A DNA stretch of 64,000 nucleotides. Origin: Sulfitobacter sp. EhC04. GTDB lineage: Bacteria; Pseudomonadota; Alphaproteobacteria; Rhodobacterales; Rhodobacteraceae. A program made the translations under genes and the position numbers. Positions 49,801-58,015 of the stretch are shown here, one piece after another. The notes beneath the pieces are model-generated. The model was not told the origin of the DNA, did not search any database, and was given only the letters and a program-made list of their open reading frames with translations. The stretch covers positions 16,941 to 80,940 of the forward strand of contig NZ_LXYI01000038.1 in the NCBI RefSeq assembly GCF_001650875.1. The letters are read 5' to 3'. Each line of letters starts with the position of its first letter. Position 1 is the stretch's first letter.

Positions 49801-52296
49801 ATCCTGACGGTGCTGTCCAACCGGGTGATCGAGCGCAAGGTCGTCGCCGTGACCAAGGGCGAAAACACCCTGCCGCTGACCGTGACGGAAGACTGGGGCA
49901 GCGGTGCCTATGTGACCGCGTCGGTGCTGCGGGGCATGGATGTGGACGCGGGCCTGAACCCCGCGCGCAGCCTGGGGCTGGTTCATGCCGCCGTGGAACC
50001 GGGGCAGAAGCAGTTGCAGGTCAGCTTTGATGCGCCCGAGGTGGTGGACGGTCAGGCAGGCACCATGCGTGCCGCCGTGCTGGTCGAGGGCGTGATGCCG
50101 GGAGAGACCGCCTATGTCACCCTTGCCGCCGTGGATCAGGGCATTCTGAACCTCACGCGGTTCGAAGCGCCCGACGTGAACGGCCATTACTTTGGCCAGC
50201 GGCGGCTGGGTGTCGAGATGCGCGATGTCTATGGCCGCCTCATCGACGGGATGAACGGCGCGCTGGGCGCGGTCCGCTCTGGCGGGGATGCATCCGGCGG
50301 GGCGCAGGTGCAATCGCCGCCACCAACCGAGGAACTGATGGCTTTCTTCGCCGGTCCGGTGGCCGTGGGCCCCGATGGCCGGGCAGAGGTCGAGATCATC
50401 AAGCCGTCCTTCAATGGCACGATCAAGCTGATGGCGGTCGCCTGGTCCGGCAGTGCCGTGGGGGACGCCGATACAGATGTGATCGCCCGCGATCCGGTGG
50501 TGGTCACCGCCTCCCTGCCGCGCTTCCTGGCCCCCGGTGACGACAGCCGCCTGCTGTTGGAGTTTGTCCATGCCGAGGGCCCCGCCGGTGACATTCCGCT
50601 GAGCGTGGTGGCCGATGCTGCCGTGGCCCTGGGCGATGTGCCGCAGACGGTCAGTCTGGGTCAGGAGGGCACAACGCGCGTCGAAATCCCCGTCACCGGG
50701 CGCGAGAATGGCGATCCGCTGATTACCGTGAGCTTGCAGACCCCGGCTGGCACGACTTTGCGCAAGGTGCTGACCATGCCGGTGCGCGACAACGATCCCG
50801 AAACTGCCATCACCCGCAAATTCGCGCTGGGTGTTGGCGAAACGTTTACCTTTGACAACAACGTCTTTGCCGGGATGCGCCCCGGCACGGGCGAGGCGAC
50901 CCTGACAGCCGGACCGCTGGCGCGTTTCGACGTGCCGGGGCTGCTGCGGCAGCTGGATCGCTACCCCTATGGCTGTACCGAACAGGTCACATCGGCGGCG
51001 ATGCCGCTGTTGTATCTGTCTTCCATGGCCGAAGCCGCCGGATTGGGAGAGCCGGAGCGCATTCGCGCCAAGATCGACGCTGCAATTGCGCGCGTGCTGA
51101 CCCGCCAGTCCAGCAACGGGGCCTTTGGCCTTTGGAATGCGTCTTCGGGCGAGTTCTGGCTGGATGCCTATGTGACCGATTTCCTGTCACGGGCGCGGGC
51201 TGAAGGGTACGAGGTGCCCGATATTGCCTTCGGGATTGCCATGGACAATCTGCGCAACCGCATCGCCTATGCCCCCGACTTTGACAATGGGGGCGAGGAT
51301 GTCGCCTATGCCCTGCTGGTGCTTGCCCGCGAAGGAGCGGCGAACATGGGCGACCTGCGGTACTACGCCGACACAAAGGCCAATGATTTTGGCACACCGC
51401 TGGCCGCCGCCCAGATTGGCGCGGCACTGGCCGCTTACGGCGATCCGGTGCGTGCCGATGCGATGTTCCGGCGTGCAGGTGTGCTGTTGCTGCGCGACAG
51501 GGACCAGCGGCGCAGTTACCGCGCCGATTTCGGCACCAGCCTGCGCGACACCGCTGCCGTGCTCAAGCTGAGCGCCGAGGCAGGCAGCAATGCGGTTGAA
51601 CCCGCCACGCTGATCTCCTGGGTGCGGAATGAGGACAAGCGCCTGTCGACGCAGGAGGCCGCGCAGGTGGTAATGGCGGCCCATGCGCTTGCCTCGCCCG
51701 ATGCGGTGCCGTCGCTGCGCGTGGACGGTGAGGAGGCGCGCGGACCGGTGATCAAACGGCTGAGTGATCGGCAATCTGGCCTGTCGGTGATCGAGAATAT
51801 CAGCGCCACACCCATCGACATCACGATGACCGCCTATGGCGTGCCGCAGGTGCCCCCGGCGGCGGACGGCTATGGTTATGCCATTGATCGCAGCTATTTC
51901 ACCCCCGATGGTGCGCCGGTCAGCGGGCCGGTTGCCTCGGGTGACCGGCTGGTGGTGGTGATCACGGTGACACCCTTCGAGAATGTGGGCGCGCGCCTGA
52001 TCGTGGACGACCCGCTGCCCGCAGGGTACGAGATCGACAATCCGAACCTGTTGCGCGGCGGGGAGGTCAGCAGTCTCGACTGGCTGCAAACGACAGATGC
52101 GGAGAACGCCGAATTCCGCAGTGACCGCTTTATCGCGGCGGTGAACCACAGCAGTGCAGAGCCGTTCCGCCTTGCCTATATGGTGCGCGCGGTGACGCCG
52201 GGGACCTACCACCATCCCGCGGCCACGGTCGAGGACATGTATCGCCCCGAATACCGCGCCAACACAGACACCGGCGAGGTGATGGTCACGCCATGA
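46858..52296 (+). CDS. Bacterial alpha-2-macroglobulin with N-terminal PAN domain
   Basis: This 1812-residue exported protein traps proteases in the periplasm. A signal peptide (1-22, ending GQVWAQ) is followed by a PAN/Apple-like domain (about 25-100) with cysteines in CQRACSAQDACVAF and NACFPKSG, then MG domains, the A2M_N region and the thioester domain with C1373 in YPYGCTEQVTSAA (the CxEQ thioester). The C-terminal region has AYMVRAVTPGTYHHPAATVEDMY (quoted in parts: VTPGTYHHPAA, VEDMYRPEYRANT). The gene is followed by pbpC with a 4-bp overlap, the classic defence-and-repair pair. The start at 46858 begins the signal peptide. Confidence 0.93.
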   Translation: MSIFRALRLPFLLFFLLTGQVWAQTAVPDHRFLFSRDVDFYGADLTSLFDTTQDACQRACSAQDACVAFTFNARSNACFPKSGVSDRQPYEGAMSARKVATDPAVLAAASARVAELSFLDSRDLVNARALVASNARRYSFGLETADDLIAAMTGAQQAGNTENALAWAGKAVAATDRADLWARMARLSLDRAQQLRNSEKAERNRVALRAATNAYLRADSLAVRVDALSTMAQALEENRRGRDMIPALRLALSLSPREELETALDDAIGKYGFRITEHRVDNNAAAPRICAEFSEKLVQVGQDYEPFVRVEGRGLVVQADESQLCIDGVEHGARYDLTFRKGLPAQSGETLHKDVRLQLYIRDRDPQVRFPGRAYVLPRAADAALPVETVNVTDLDLVLLRVSDRNLVRTIRESYFGRPLSQYEAEQFSSDLAQEVWRGKGETQNELNVDMTTRLPMGDVLADQPAGVYALSASVPGQDPYDNPAATQWFVLSDLGLSTWSGVDGLQVAVRRLADATPRAGIRLSLISRANAVLGEATTDADGFASFAAGLTRGSGAAAPALLVAEDGTADIAFLPLTDPAFDLSDRGVEGNPPAPPIDTFLTTDRGAYRVGETIYATALTRDGQAAALTDLPVTAILRRPDGVEYSRHLSQNARAGGHVFALPLGADVPRGAWRIDVLSDVDAPALASQTVLVEDFLPERLDFEMTLPDAPLTLRSSPPLRVDVRYLFGAPGADLPVRGDLRLRAKRSLPGWEGYRFGPHDVSFRTRTSALDDTVTDAAGTATLALKFPTLDEDPGLPLEAEIILQVSEGSGRPVERRLSRPLTPQATMIGIKPAFDGTLPEGGDAGFDLIAVTPEGGTAPMQVRWTLNKVETRYQWYQQYGSWEWEPTVRRLRAATGEVTLGAESARISAPTQWGEYELVVERIGAPYALSSVQFYSGWYGGDGETDTPDRLEMSLNADSFAVGDPVQVRLMADGDGVAILTVLSNRVIERKVVAVTKGENTLPLTVTEDWGSGAYVTASVLRGMDVDAGLNPARSLGLVHAAVEPGQKQLQVSFDAPEVVDGQAGTMRAAVLVEGVMPGETAYVTLAAVDQGILNLTRFEAPDVNGHYFGQRRLGVEMRDVYGRLIDGMNGALGAVRSGGDASGGAQVQSPPPTEELMAFFAGPVAVGPDGRAEVEIIKPSFNGTIKLMAVAWSGSAVGDADTDVIARDPVVVTASLPRFLAPGDDSRLLLEFVHAEGPAGDIPLSVVADAAVALGDVPQTVSLGQEGTTRVEIPVTGRENGDPLITVSLQTPAGTTLRKVLTMPVRDNDPETAITRKFALGVGETFTFDNNVFAGMRPGTGEATLTAGPLARFDVPGLLRQLDRYPYGCTEQVTSAAMPLLYLSSMAEAAGLGEPERIRAKIDAAIARVLTRQSSNGAFGLWNASSGEFWLDAYVTDFLSRARAEGYEVPDIAFGIAMDNLRNRIAYAPDFDNGGEDVAYALLVLAREGAANMGDLRYYADTKANDFGTPLAAAQIGAALAAYGDPVRADAMFRRAGVLLLRDRDQRRSYRADFGTSLRDTAAVLKLSAEAGSNAVEPATLISWVRNEDKRLSTQEAAQVVMAAHALASPDAVPSLRVDGEEARGPVIKRLSDRQSGLSVIENISATPIDITMTAYGVPQVPPAADGYGYAIDRSYFTPDGAPVSGPVASGDRLVVVITVTPFENVGARLIVDDPLPAGYEIDNPNLLRGGEVSSLDWLQTTDAENAEFRSDRFIAAVNHSSAEPFRLAYMVRAVTPGTYHHPAATVEDMYRPEYRANTDTGEVMVTP

Positions 52297-54317
52297 TCCG
52301 GCGCTATGGTCTTTTCGCGCTGGTGATCGCGCTGGGGCTTGCAGCCGGCCTGCGCGACAGCTTTGACCGTTGGGTGTCCGAAACGGTGTTGCCGCCGGTG
52401 CTGGTGGAAACCTCGGTCGAGGTGCACGACCGTCACGGGGCGTTGTTGCGGGTGTTCCCGGTGGAAAACGGCCGCCTCCGGCTGGCATTAAGGCTGGATC
52501 AGGTCGATGCCGGTTACCTGAACATGCTTGTCCGTTACGAGGACAAGCGGTTCTACCGACATGCCGGTGTCGATACGATCGCTCTGGCCCGTGCGGCTGC
52601 GCAGGCGCTTTGGCAGGGGGAAGTCCGATCGGGCGGCTCCACCCTGACGATGCAGGTCGCGCGCTTGCTGGAAAACTCCGGAACCGGGCGCTGGCCGGGC
52701 AAGTTGCGTCAGATCCGCGTGGCGCTGGCGCTTGAGCGGCGTTTGACCAAGGCTCAGATACTGGAACTCTACCTGAACCACGCGCCTTATGGCGGCCCGT
52801 TGGAGGGGCTGCGGGCCGGAACGCTGGCGTGGTTCGGTAAGGCCCCCGCGCGGCTGACCCAGGCCGAAGCGGCGCTGATGGTGGCACTGCCTCAATCACC
52901 TGAAACCCGCCGCCCTGATCGCCACCCTGAAACAGCCCGTGCGGCACGCGACCGTGTTCTGGCGCGCCTCAACGCGCCGGAGCGGGATTTGATGCCGGCG
53001 ATCCCGAAGGTGATGAAACCCATGGTCCGGCTGGCCCCGCATCTGGCGGATGTGGCCCGGCGGGCAGACCCGCTGGCCCCGCGCCATGACCTGACGCTGG
53101 ATGCCGGGGTACAGTACCAGGTTGAGGCGCTGGCACGGCGGGCGGTCAAGGGCCAGCAGCGCGGCGTCTCGGCGGCCATTGTTGTTGCGGATCATCGCAG
53201 CGGTGACATCCTCGCCTCTGTCGGGTCACCGGCCTATGCGGCAGTGGACGGGGCGCTGGGCTTTGTCGACATGACGCGGGCGGTTCGGTCGCCCGGATCG
53301 ACGCTGAAACCCTTCATCTATGGTCTGGCCTTTGATCAGGGATTGGCACACCCCGACACGCTGATCGACGATTCCCCGGTGGCCTTTGGCAGCTACGCGC
53401 CACAGAATTTCGATGGCCAGTACCGTGGAGAGCTGACGGTGCGCGAGGCGCTGCAACTGTCGCTGAACATCCCGCCTGTCCTGCTGACACAGGAACTGGG
53501 CCCGGCGCGGCTGATGGCCAGCCTGCGGCAAGGCGGTGCGCAGCCCCAGCTTTCGGGCAAGCCGGGTCTGGCGGTGGCGTTGGGTGGCGTGGGGCTGACA
53601 CTGAATGATATGGTGCAGCTTTACGCGGGCCTTGCCTCCGGCGGGACGGCGCAGCCTCTGGTCTGGCTGAAGGATACCGAAAAGCCGCCCGCGCGGCGCA
53701 TGATGTCACGGGCAGCGGCCTGGCAGGTGGGGCATATCCTTGCCGGTATCACCCCGCCGCCCGGCACGGCAGCCCGACCGGGGCAGATTGCCTACAAGAC
53801 GGGGACGTCTTATGGCCATCGCGATGCCTGGGCCATCGGATATGACGGCGCGCATGTGGTCGGGGTCTGGCTCGGCAGGCCCGATGGCACCCCGGTGCCC
53901 GGTGCATTCGGGGGCAACCTTGCCGCGCCGATCCTGTTCGAGACCTTTGGCCGTCTGGCCGCAACGCGCACCCCGCTGTCGGTGCCACCGCCCGAAACCC
54001 TGATTCTCAGCACGGCGTCCCTGCCCAAACCGTTGCAGCGGTTCCGGCCCCGTGACGCGGTTTTCAGCGGCGATGCCCGTGCGCCCATGGTCACATTCCC
54101 ACCCGACGGCGCGGTCCTGCGGCAAAGCGGCGATGGCATTCCGCTGAAATGGCGGGCCGGTGTCCTGCCGATGACGGTGCTGGTGAACGGCGCGCCGGTG
54201 CTGACCGGCCTGCGCCGCCGCGATGCGATGTTGTCGGCGCTGGGGCCGGGGTTCTCACGCATTCAGGTGATTGATGCGGCCGGACGGGGGGCTGAGGTCG
54301 AGATCAGGCTTGATTGA
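52293..54317 (+). CDS. pbpC: Penicillin-binding protein 1C
   Basis: This 674-residue bifunctional peptidoglycan synthase has an N-terminal membrane anchor, a GT51 glycosyltransferase with E83 in RYEDKRFYRHAGVD, then a transpeptidase domain with S336 in SPGSTLKPF, the SLN motif and K502-T-G in KTGTSYGHRDAW, and a C-terminal BiPBP domain ending in RAGVLPMTVLVNGAPVLTG. It is coupled to the alpha-2-macroglobulin gene by an ATGA overlap. PbpC is thought to repair the wall after protease or envelope attack handled by the macroglobulin. Confidence 0.94.
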   Translation: MIRRYGLFALVIALGLAAGLRDSFDRWVSETVLPPVLVETSVEVHDRHGALLRVFPVENGRLRLALRLDQVDAGYLNMLVRYEDKRFYRHAGVDTIALARAAAQALWQGEVRSGGSTLTMQVARLLENSGTGRWPGKLRQIRVALALERRLTKAQILELYLNHAPYGGPLEGLRAGTLAWFGKAPARLTQAEAALMVALPQSPETRRPDRHPETARAARDRVLARLNAPERDLMPAIPKVMKPMVRLAPHLADVARRADPLAPRHDLTLDAGVQYQVEALARRAVKGQQRGVSAAIVVADHRSGDILASVGSPAYAAVDGALGFVDMTRAVRSPGSTLKPFIYGLAFDQGLAHPDTLIDDSPVAFGSYAPQNFDGQYRGELTVREALQLSLNIPPVLLTQELGPARLMASLRQGGAQPQLSGKPGLAVALGGVGLTLNDMVQLYAGLASGGTAQPLVWLKDTEKPPARRMMSRAAAWQVGHILAGITPPPGTAARPGQIAYKTGTSYGHRDAWAIGYDGAHVVGVWLGRPDGTPVPGAFGGNLAAPILFETFGRLAATRTPLSVPPPETLILSTASLPKPLQRFRPRDAVFSGDARAPMVTFPPDGAVLRQSGDGIPLKWRAGVLPMTVLVNGAPVLTGLRRRDAMLSALGPGFSRIQVIDAAGRGAEVEIRLD

Positions 54318-54398
54318 CCCGTGCCGCTTGGCCGAAACGTGCCACAGCCGCTTGCGCGCCATTGCTGGGCGCAGACGCTTGCGCTAGGACTGGCGACG

Positions 54399-55049
54399 AT
54401 GAAACGACTGCTGGTCACCTTGCTTTTCTGCACGTCGGCCCATGGGCTGATGGCACATCCACATGTCTTTGTGGATACTGGCCTGGCTTTTCATTTTGAC
54501 CCCGATGGGCGGTTGACGAAGGTTGAAGTGACCTGGGCCTACGATGAATTCTATTCCTTGCTGGTCACCGAGGACATGGAGCTGGACGCCGATTTCGATG
54601 GCAAGCTGACAGAGGCAGAGCAGGCCGCGCTGACCGGTTTCGACATGCAATGGATAGAAGGGTTCAATGGCGATCTGGAAATCACGCAGGGTGCCGCGCC
54701 GCTGCGCCTTTCGGGCCCCGAGAACTATACGGCCACGCTGAAGGAGGGCCGCGTGATCACGACCCATTTCCGCAGTATCGAGGGTGCCTCGGCGGCGGGG
54801 CCTGCCTTCGAGGTCAAACCCTATGACCGGACTTATTACACAGCATACGACGTGACCCTGCCGGTCACGATAGAGGGCACCGAGAACTGCCGCAGCCGGG
54901 TCAGGATGCCGGATCTGAACAAGGGGCTTATGGCTGTCCGCGAAGAGCTGGCCGCGCTGGACGCGGACAGCGACCCGGATGATGCGGGGCTTCCCAACAT
55001 CGGGGCCGATCTGGCATCGACGGTGATTGTCACATGCGGCGCGTCCTGA
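54399..55049 (+). CDS. DUF1007 family periplasmic protein
   Basis: This 216-residue exported protein has a signal peptide (1-20, ending HGLMA) and the DUF1007 features HPHVFVDTGLAFHFD, VTWAYDEFYSLLVTEDMELD and an EF-hand-like D-x-D-x-D pattern (DADFDGKLTEAE, about 66-77). DUF1007 genes regularly precede NicO transporters, and this one does (16-bp overlap), so a role in nickel or cobalt passage is likely. The start at 54399 begins the signal peptide. Confidence 0.85.
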   Translation: MKRLLVTLLFCTSAHGLMAHPHVFVDTGLAFHFDPDGRLTKVEVTWAYDEFYSLLVTEDMELDADFDGKLTEAEQAALTGFDMQWIEGFNGDLEITQGAAPLRLSGPENYTATLKEGRVITTHFRSIEGASAAGPAFEVKPYDRTYYTAYDVTLPVTIEGTENCRSRVRMPDLNKGLMAVREELAALDADSDPDDAGLPNIGADLASTVIVTCGAS

Positions 55050-55945
55050 CATTTGCCGCGCTTGCGGTTCTGGTGCTGCTTGCGGCGTTCTGGGTGATCG
55101 GCGGCTTTGACCAGATCGCGCTTTGGGCGGCGGGATTGCAGCGATCCTTTCAAAACACCATTGCCGCGGCGTTGCGCGCAGCGCGTGCCGGTGATGACGG
55201 CGCGGTGCTGGCCTTGCTGGGCGCTTGTTTTGCCTATGGGCTGGCCCATGCGGCGGGGCCGGGCCACGGCAAGGTTCTGATCGGCGGATACGGCATGGGC
55301 AGTGACGTCCCGATGCTGCGCCTCTCACTGATCGCGGGCCTGGCGTCGCTGGGGCAGGCCGCGACGGCCATCGTGCTGGTCTATGCCGGTGTGCTGATCC
55401 TTGATCTGGGGCGCGAGGCGCTGGTCGGCGTGACCGAAGACATCATGGCCCCGGCCAGTTATGCGGCCATTTCCGCCATCGGTCTGTGGCTTTTGTTCCG
55501 CGGCGCACGCAAGGTATCTGCCCGGCCTGCCAACCCCCATCACGCACATGATCACGGCACAGGCCATGACCATGGTGTCTGTCAGGAGTGTGGTCATGCC
55601 CATGGTCCGACTCTGGCACAGGTGCAACAGGTGCATTCGTTGCGCGCCGCAATCGGCCTGATCGCCGGGATCGCGATCAGACCCTGCACCGGGGCGCTGT
55701 TTGTTCTGGTGATCACCTGGCAGATGGGCATCGGCGGGCTGGGCATCGGCGGGGCCTTTGCCATGGCTTTGGGGACTGCGGTTGTCACCATTGCCGTGGG
55801 GCTGGCGGCAGGCGGTTTGCGCGGTGGCCTGCTGGCAGGTATCAGCGGCTCCGCCCGCCTTGCAAAGACGGCTGCCGTGCTTGAGGTGCTGGCAGGGCTG
55901 ACCGTGATCGTTCTGGCCGGGGGCCTGTTGATCCGGTCGCTGTAG
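55034..55945 (+). CDS. Nickel/cobalt transporter, NicO (RcnA-like) family
   Basis: This 303-residue membrane protein has about six transmembrane helices, the HAAGPGHGKVLIGGYG motif in an early helix, a His-rich cytoplasmic loop (NPHHAHDHGTGHDHG followed by CQECGHAHG) and RPCTGALFVLVITW near residue 217. NicO proteins move Ni2+ or Co2+, either as exporters (RcnA) or importers. It overlaps DUF1007 by 16 bp. Direction and metal cannot be decided from sequence. Confidence 0.88.
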   Translation: MRRVLTFAALAVLVLLAAFWVIGGFDQIALWAAGLQRSFQNTIAAALRAARAGDDGAVLALLGACFAYGLAHAAGPGHGKVLIGGYGMGSDVPMLRLSLIAGLASLGQAATAIVLVYAGVLILDLGREALVGVTEDIMAPASYAAISAIGLWLLFRGARKVSARPANPHHAHDHGTGHDHGVCQECGHAHGPTLAQVQQVHSLRAAIGLIAGIAIRPCTGALFVLVITWQMGIGGLGIGGAFAMALGTAVVTIAVGLAAGGLRGGLLAGISGSARLAKTAAVLEVLAGLTVIVLAGGLLIRSL

Positions 55946-55969
55946 CGCGGCACATCCGGCACGGGCCGG

Positions 55970-58015
55970 TCAGCGCCGCCCCTCGCGCAGCCATGCCCCC
56001 GTGATCAGCAGCACCGACAGCAGCAGCACCAGCCAGCCCGGCAACAGCGGTGTCTGGGTGACATCGCGGGTCTCGAAAGCATCGCGCGGGGTCAGGCCGA
56101 GCCAACCACGCCCGGCAGCGGGCCGTCCGGGCCGCACGTCCCGCAGTCGGGGCAGCCCGTCCTCCAGCCGCGCCACGCCGCCACGCATGCTGTCCACCAA
56201 CGGGCGCATGACCTCATCGCTGGCAATGGTTTCGACAAATTCGCGCGGGGCGGCGGGGCCAAGGCCGATGACAGCGTTCTGATCGCCGTTCGCCAATCGG
56301 TAAAGCCCGATCTCCGGTCCCTGAAAAACAGTCTCGAAAATACCGGGGGACACTTCCTTGAGCGTCAGTTCGACGGTGCTGCCGTCCGGCCCGATGACCG
56401 TGACCGGTGGCACCGTTTCCTCCAGCGTGCGGCGACGGATGCGCATGGTCTGGCCTTCGGCGGTGGCGGTCAATGCCTCCTCCTCCAGTTCAGGTTCCTT
56501 CATCATCCAGTGCGCCAGCCGACGCAGCAGTTCCAGCTGCGGGCCACCGCCCTCGTAGCCCCGGCTCCACAACCAGGCGTGATCCGAGGCGAGCAGGGCC
56601 ACGCGGCCCTCATCGACCCGGTTCAGCACCAGCAGCGGGCGGTCATCGACACCCTGCATTACCACGTTGCCCTTTGGTTGGGTCAGGTCGATCTGGCGCA
56701 ACCAGCGGCCCCAGTCGCCGGAAGACGGCAGATCAGCCGTCACCGGGTGCCGTTTGCCGATGTCGGTGACCTTGGGCAGATAGGGTTCCTCGATCACCCG
56801 TGCCGTGGTCGGCGTGGCGGGCAGCACGGCCCCCAGGGGCGAGCGGTAGAGACTGTCGGCAGTGGCAAAGTCCGGACCGGCGGCAACCAGCACTGCGCCG
56901 CCCTTGCGGATGTAGTTCGCCACGTTCTCCAGATAGAGCGAGGGCAGGATGCCCCGGCGCTTGTAACGGTCGAAAATGATCAGGTCGAAATCCTCGATCT
57001 TTTCCATGAACAATTCGCGGGTCGGAAAGGCGATCAGCGACAGTTCGTTGACCGGAACGCCATCCTGCTTTTCAGGGGGTCTGAGAATGGTGAAATGCAC
57101 CAGATCGACGGAACTGTCCGACTTCAGCAGGTTGCGCCAGGTGCGCCCGCCGGGGTGTGGTTCGCCCGATACCAGCAGCACCCGCAGCCGGTCGCGGACG
57201 CCGTTCATCTGGATCAATGCGGTATTGTTGCGGTCGGTCAATTCGCCTTCTGCCTCTGGCAGGGTGAACTGGATCACGTTGCGTCCGCCGTGGGGCAGGG
57301 TCACCGGCAGTTCCAGATCCTCGCCCACCGGGACGCGAAAGCTTTGCGGTTCGTCCCCGTCGATGGAGATGTCGAGTTGCACGAGCGGGTTATCGGCAGG
57401 GGCGGCCCCCAGATCGTCGATGCGCAATGTCAGGGTGACCGGCTCGCCGATGATGGCAAAGGCGGGGGCGTTTCGGACGGTCAGGCGGCGGTCCCAGTCG
57501 GTCTCCTCTCCGCTCATCAGCAGGTGCAGGGGCGCGGGCAGGTCCACGGGAAGATCGGCGTCATGGATGCGCCCGTCAGAGATTGCAAGGACACCCGCGA
57601 TGCGCGCGCGCGGCTCTTCCGCCATGGCATTTGACAGGGCGGTCATCAGTTCAGTGCCTGCATCGCCTTCCCCGTCGGGGACGGCAATGCGGCGCAGTTC
57701 CGTGTTGGGGCGGGCAGTGATCTGCGCGGCAAGGGCGGCAGCCGCCGCGCTGGATTGCGCAGTGCGCGTGCCCAGAGTCTGGCTGGCGCTCTCGTCCTCC
57801 ACCAGAAAGACGATGTCGGTCAGCGGTGCGCGGTCTTCCTGCTGGTAAGACGGGTTTGCCAGGCCTCCCAACACCACCAGCGCCGCCCCGGCACGCAGGC
57901 CCCAGCCGTTCAGACCCCGCAGGATCGCAAGGATGATCGAAAGCGCGGCGACAATGGCCACCACCAGCAGCAGCGCCATCGGAATTAGGGGATCAAAGAC
58001 GACAGTTGCACTCAT
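55970..58015 (-). CDS. Membrane protein with glutamine-amidotransferase-like/VWA-like region
   Basis: This 681-residue protein begins with two transmembrane helices (LIPMALLLVVAIVAALSIILAIL; RAGAALVVLGGL), then a VWA-like part with LVEDESASQT and ISDGRIHDAD, an Ig-like segment and a class I glutamine-amidotransferase-like domain (DFDLIIFDRYKRRGILP, GGAVLVAAGPDFA). One more membrane helix closes it (LLPGWLVLLLSVLLITG). It is the last gene of a MoxR-DUF58-DUF4159 operon; such operons act on membrane complexes, but this member has no defined activity. The start at 58015 overlaps the DUF4159 stop by four bases. Confidence 0.82.
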   Translation of the reverse strand: MSATVVFDPLIPMALLLVVAIVAALSIILAILRGLNGWGLRAGAALVVLGGLANPSYQQEDRAPLTDIVFLVEDESASQTLGTRTAQSSAAAAALAAQITARPNTELRRIAVPDGEGDAGTELMTALSNAMAEEPRARIAGVLAISDGRIHDADLPVDLPAPLHLLMSGEETDWDRRLTVRNAPAFAIIGEPVTLTLRIDDLGAAPADNPLVQLDISIDGDEPQSFRVPVGEDLELPVTLPHGGRNVIQFTLPEAEGELTDRNNTALIQMNGVRDRLRVLLVSGEPHPGGRTWRNLLKSDSSVDLVHFTILRPPEKQDGVPVNELSLIAFPTRELFMEKIEDFDLIIFDRYKRRGILPSLYLENVANYIRKGGAVLVAAGPDFATADSLYRSPLGAVLPATPTTARVIEEPYLPKVTDIGKRHPVTADLPSSGDWGRWLRQIDLTQPKGNVVMQGVDDRPLLVLNRVDEGRVALLASDHAWLWSRGYEGGGPQLELLRRLAHWMMKEPELEEEALTATAEGQTMRIRRRTLEETVPPVTVIGPDGSTVELTLKEVSPGIFETVFQGPEIGLYRLANGDQNAVIGLGPAAPREFVETIASDEVMRPLVDSMRGGVARLEDGLPRLRDVRPGRPAAGRGWLGLTPRDAFETRDVTQTPLLPGWLVLLLSVLLITGAWLREGRR

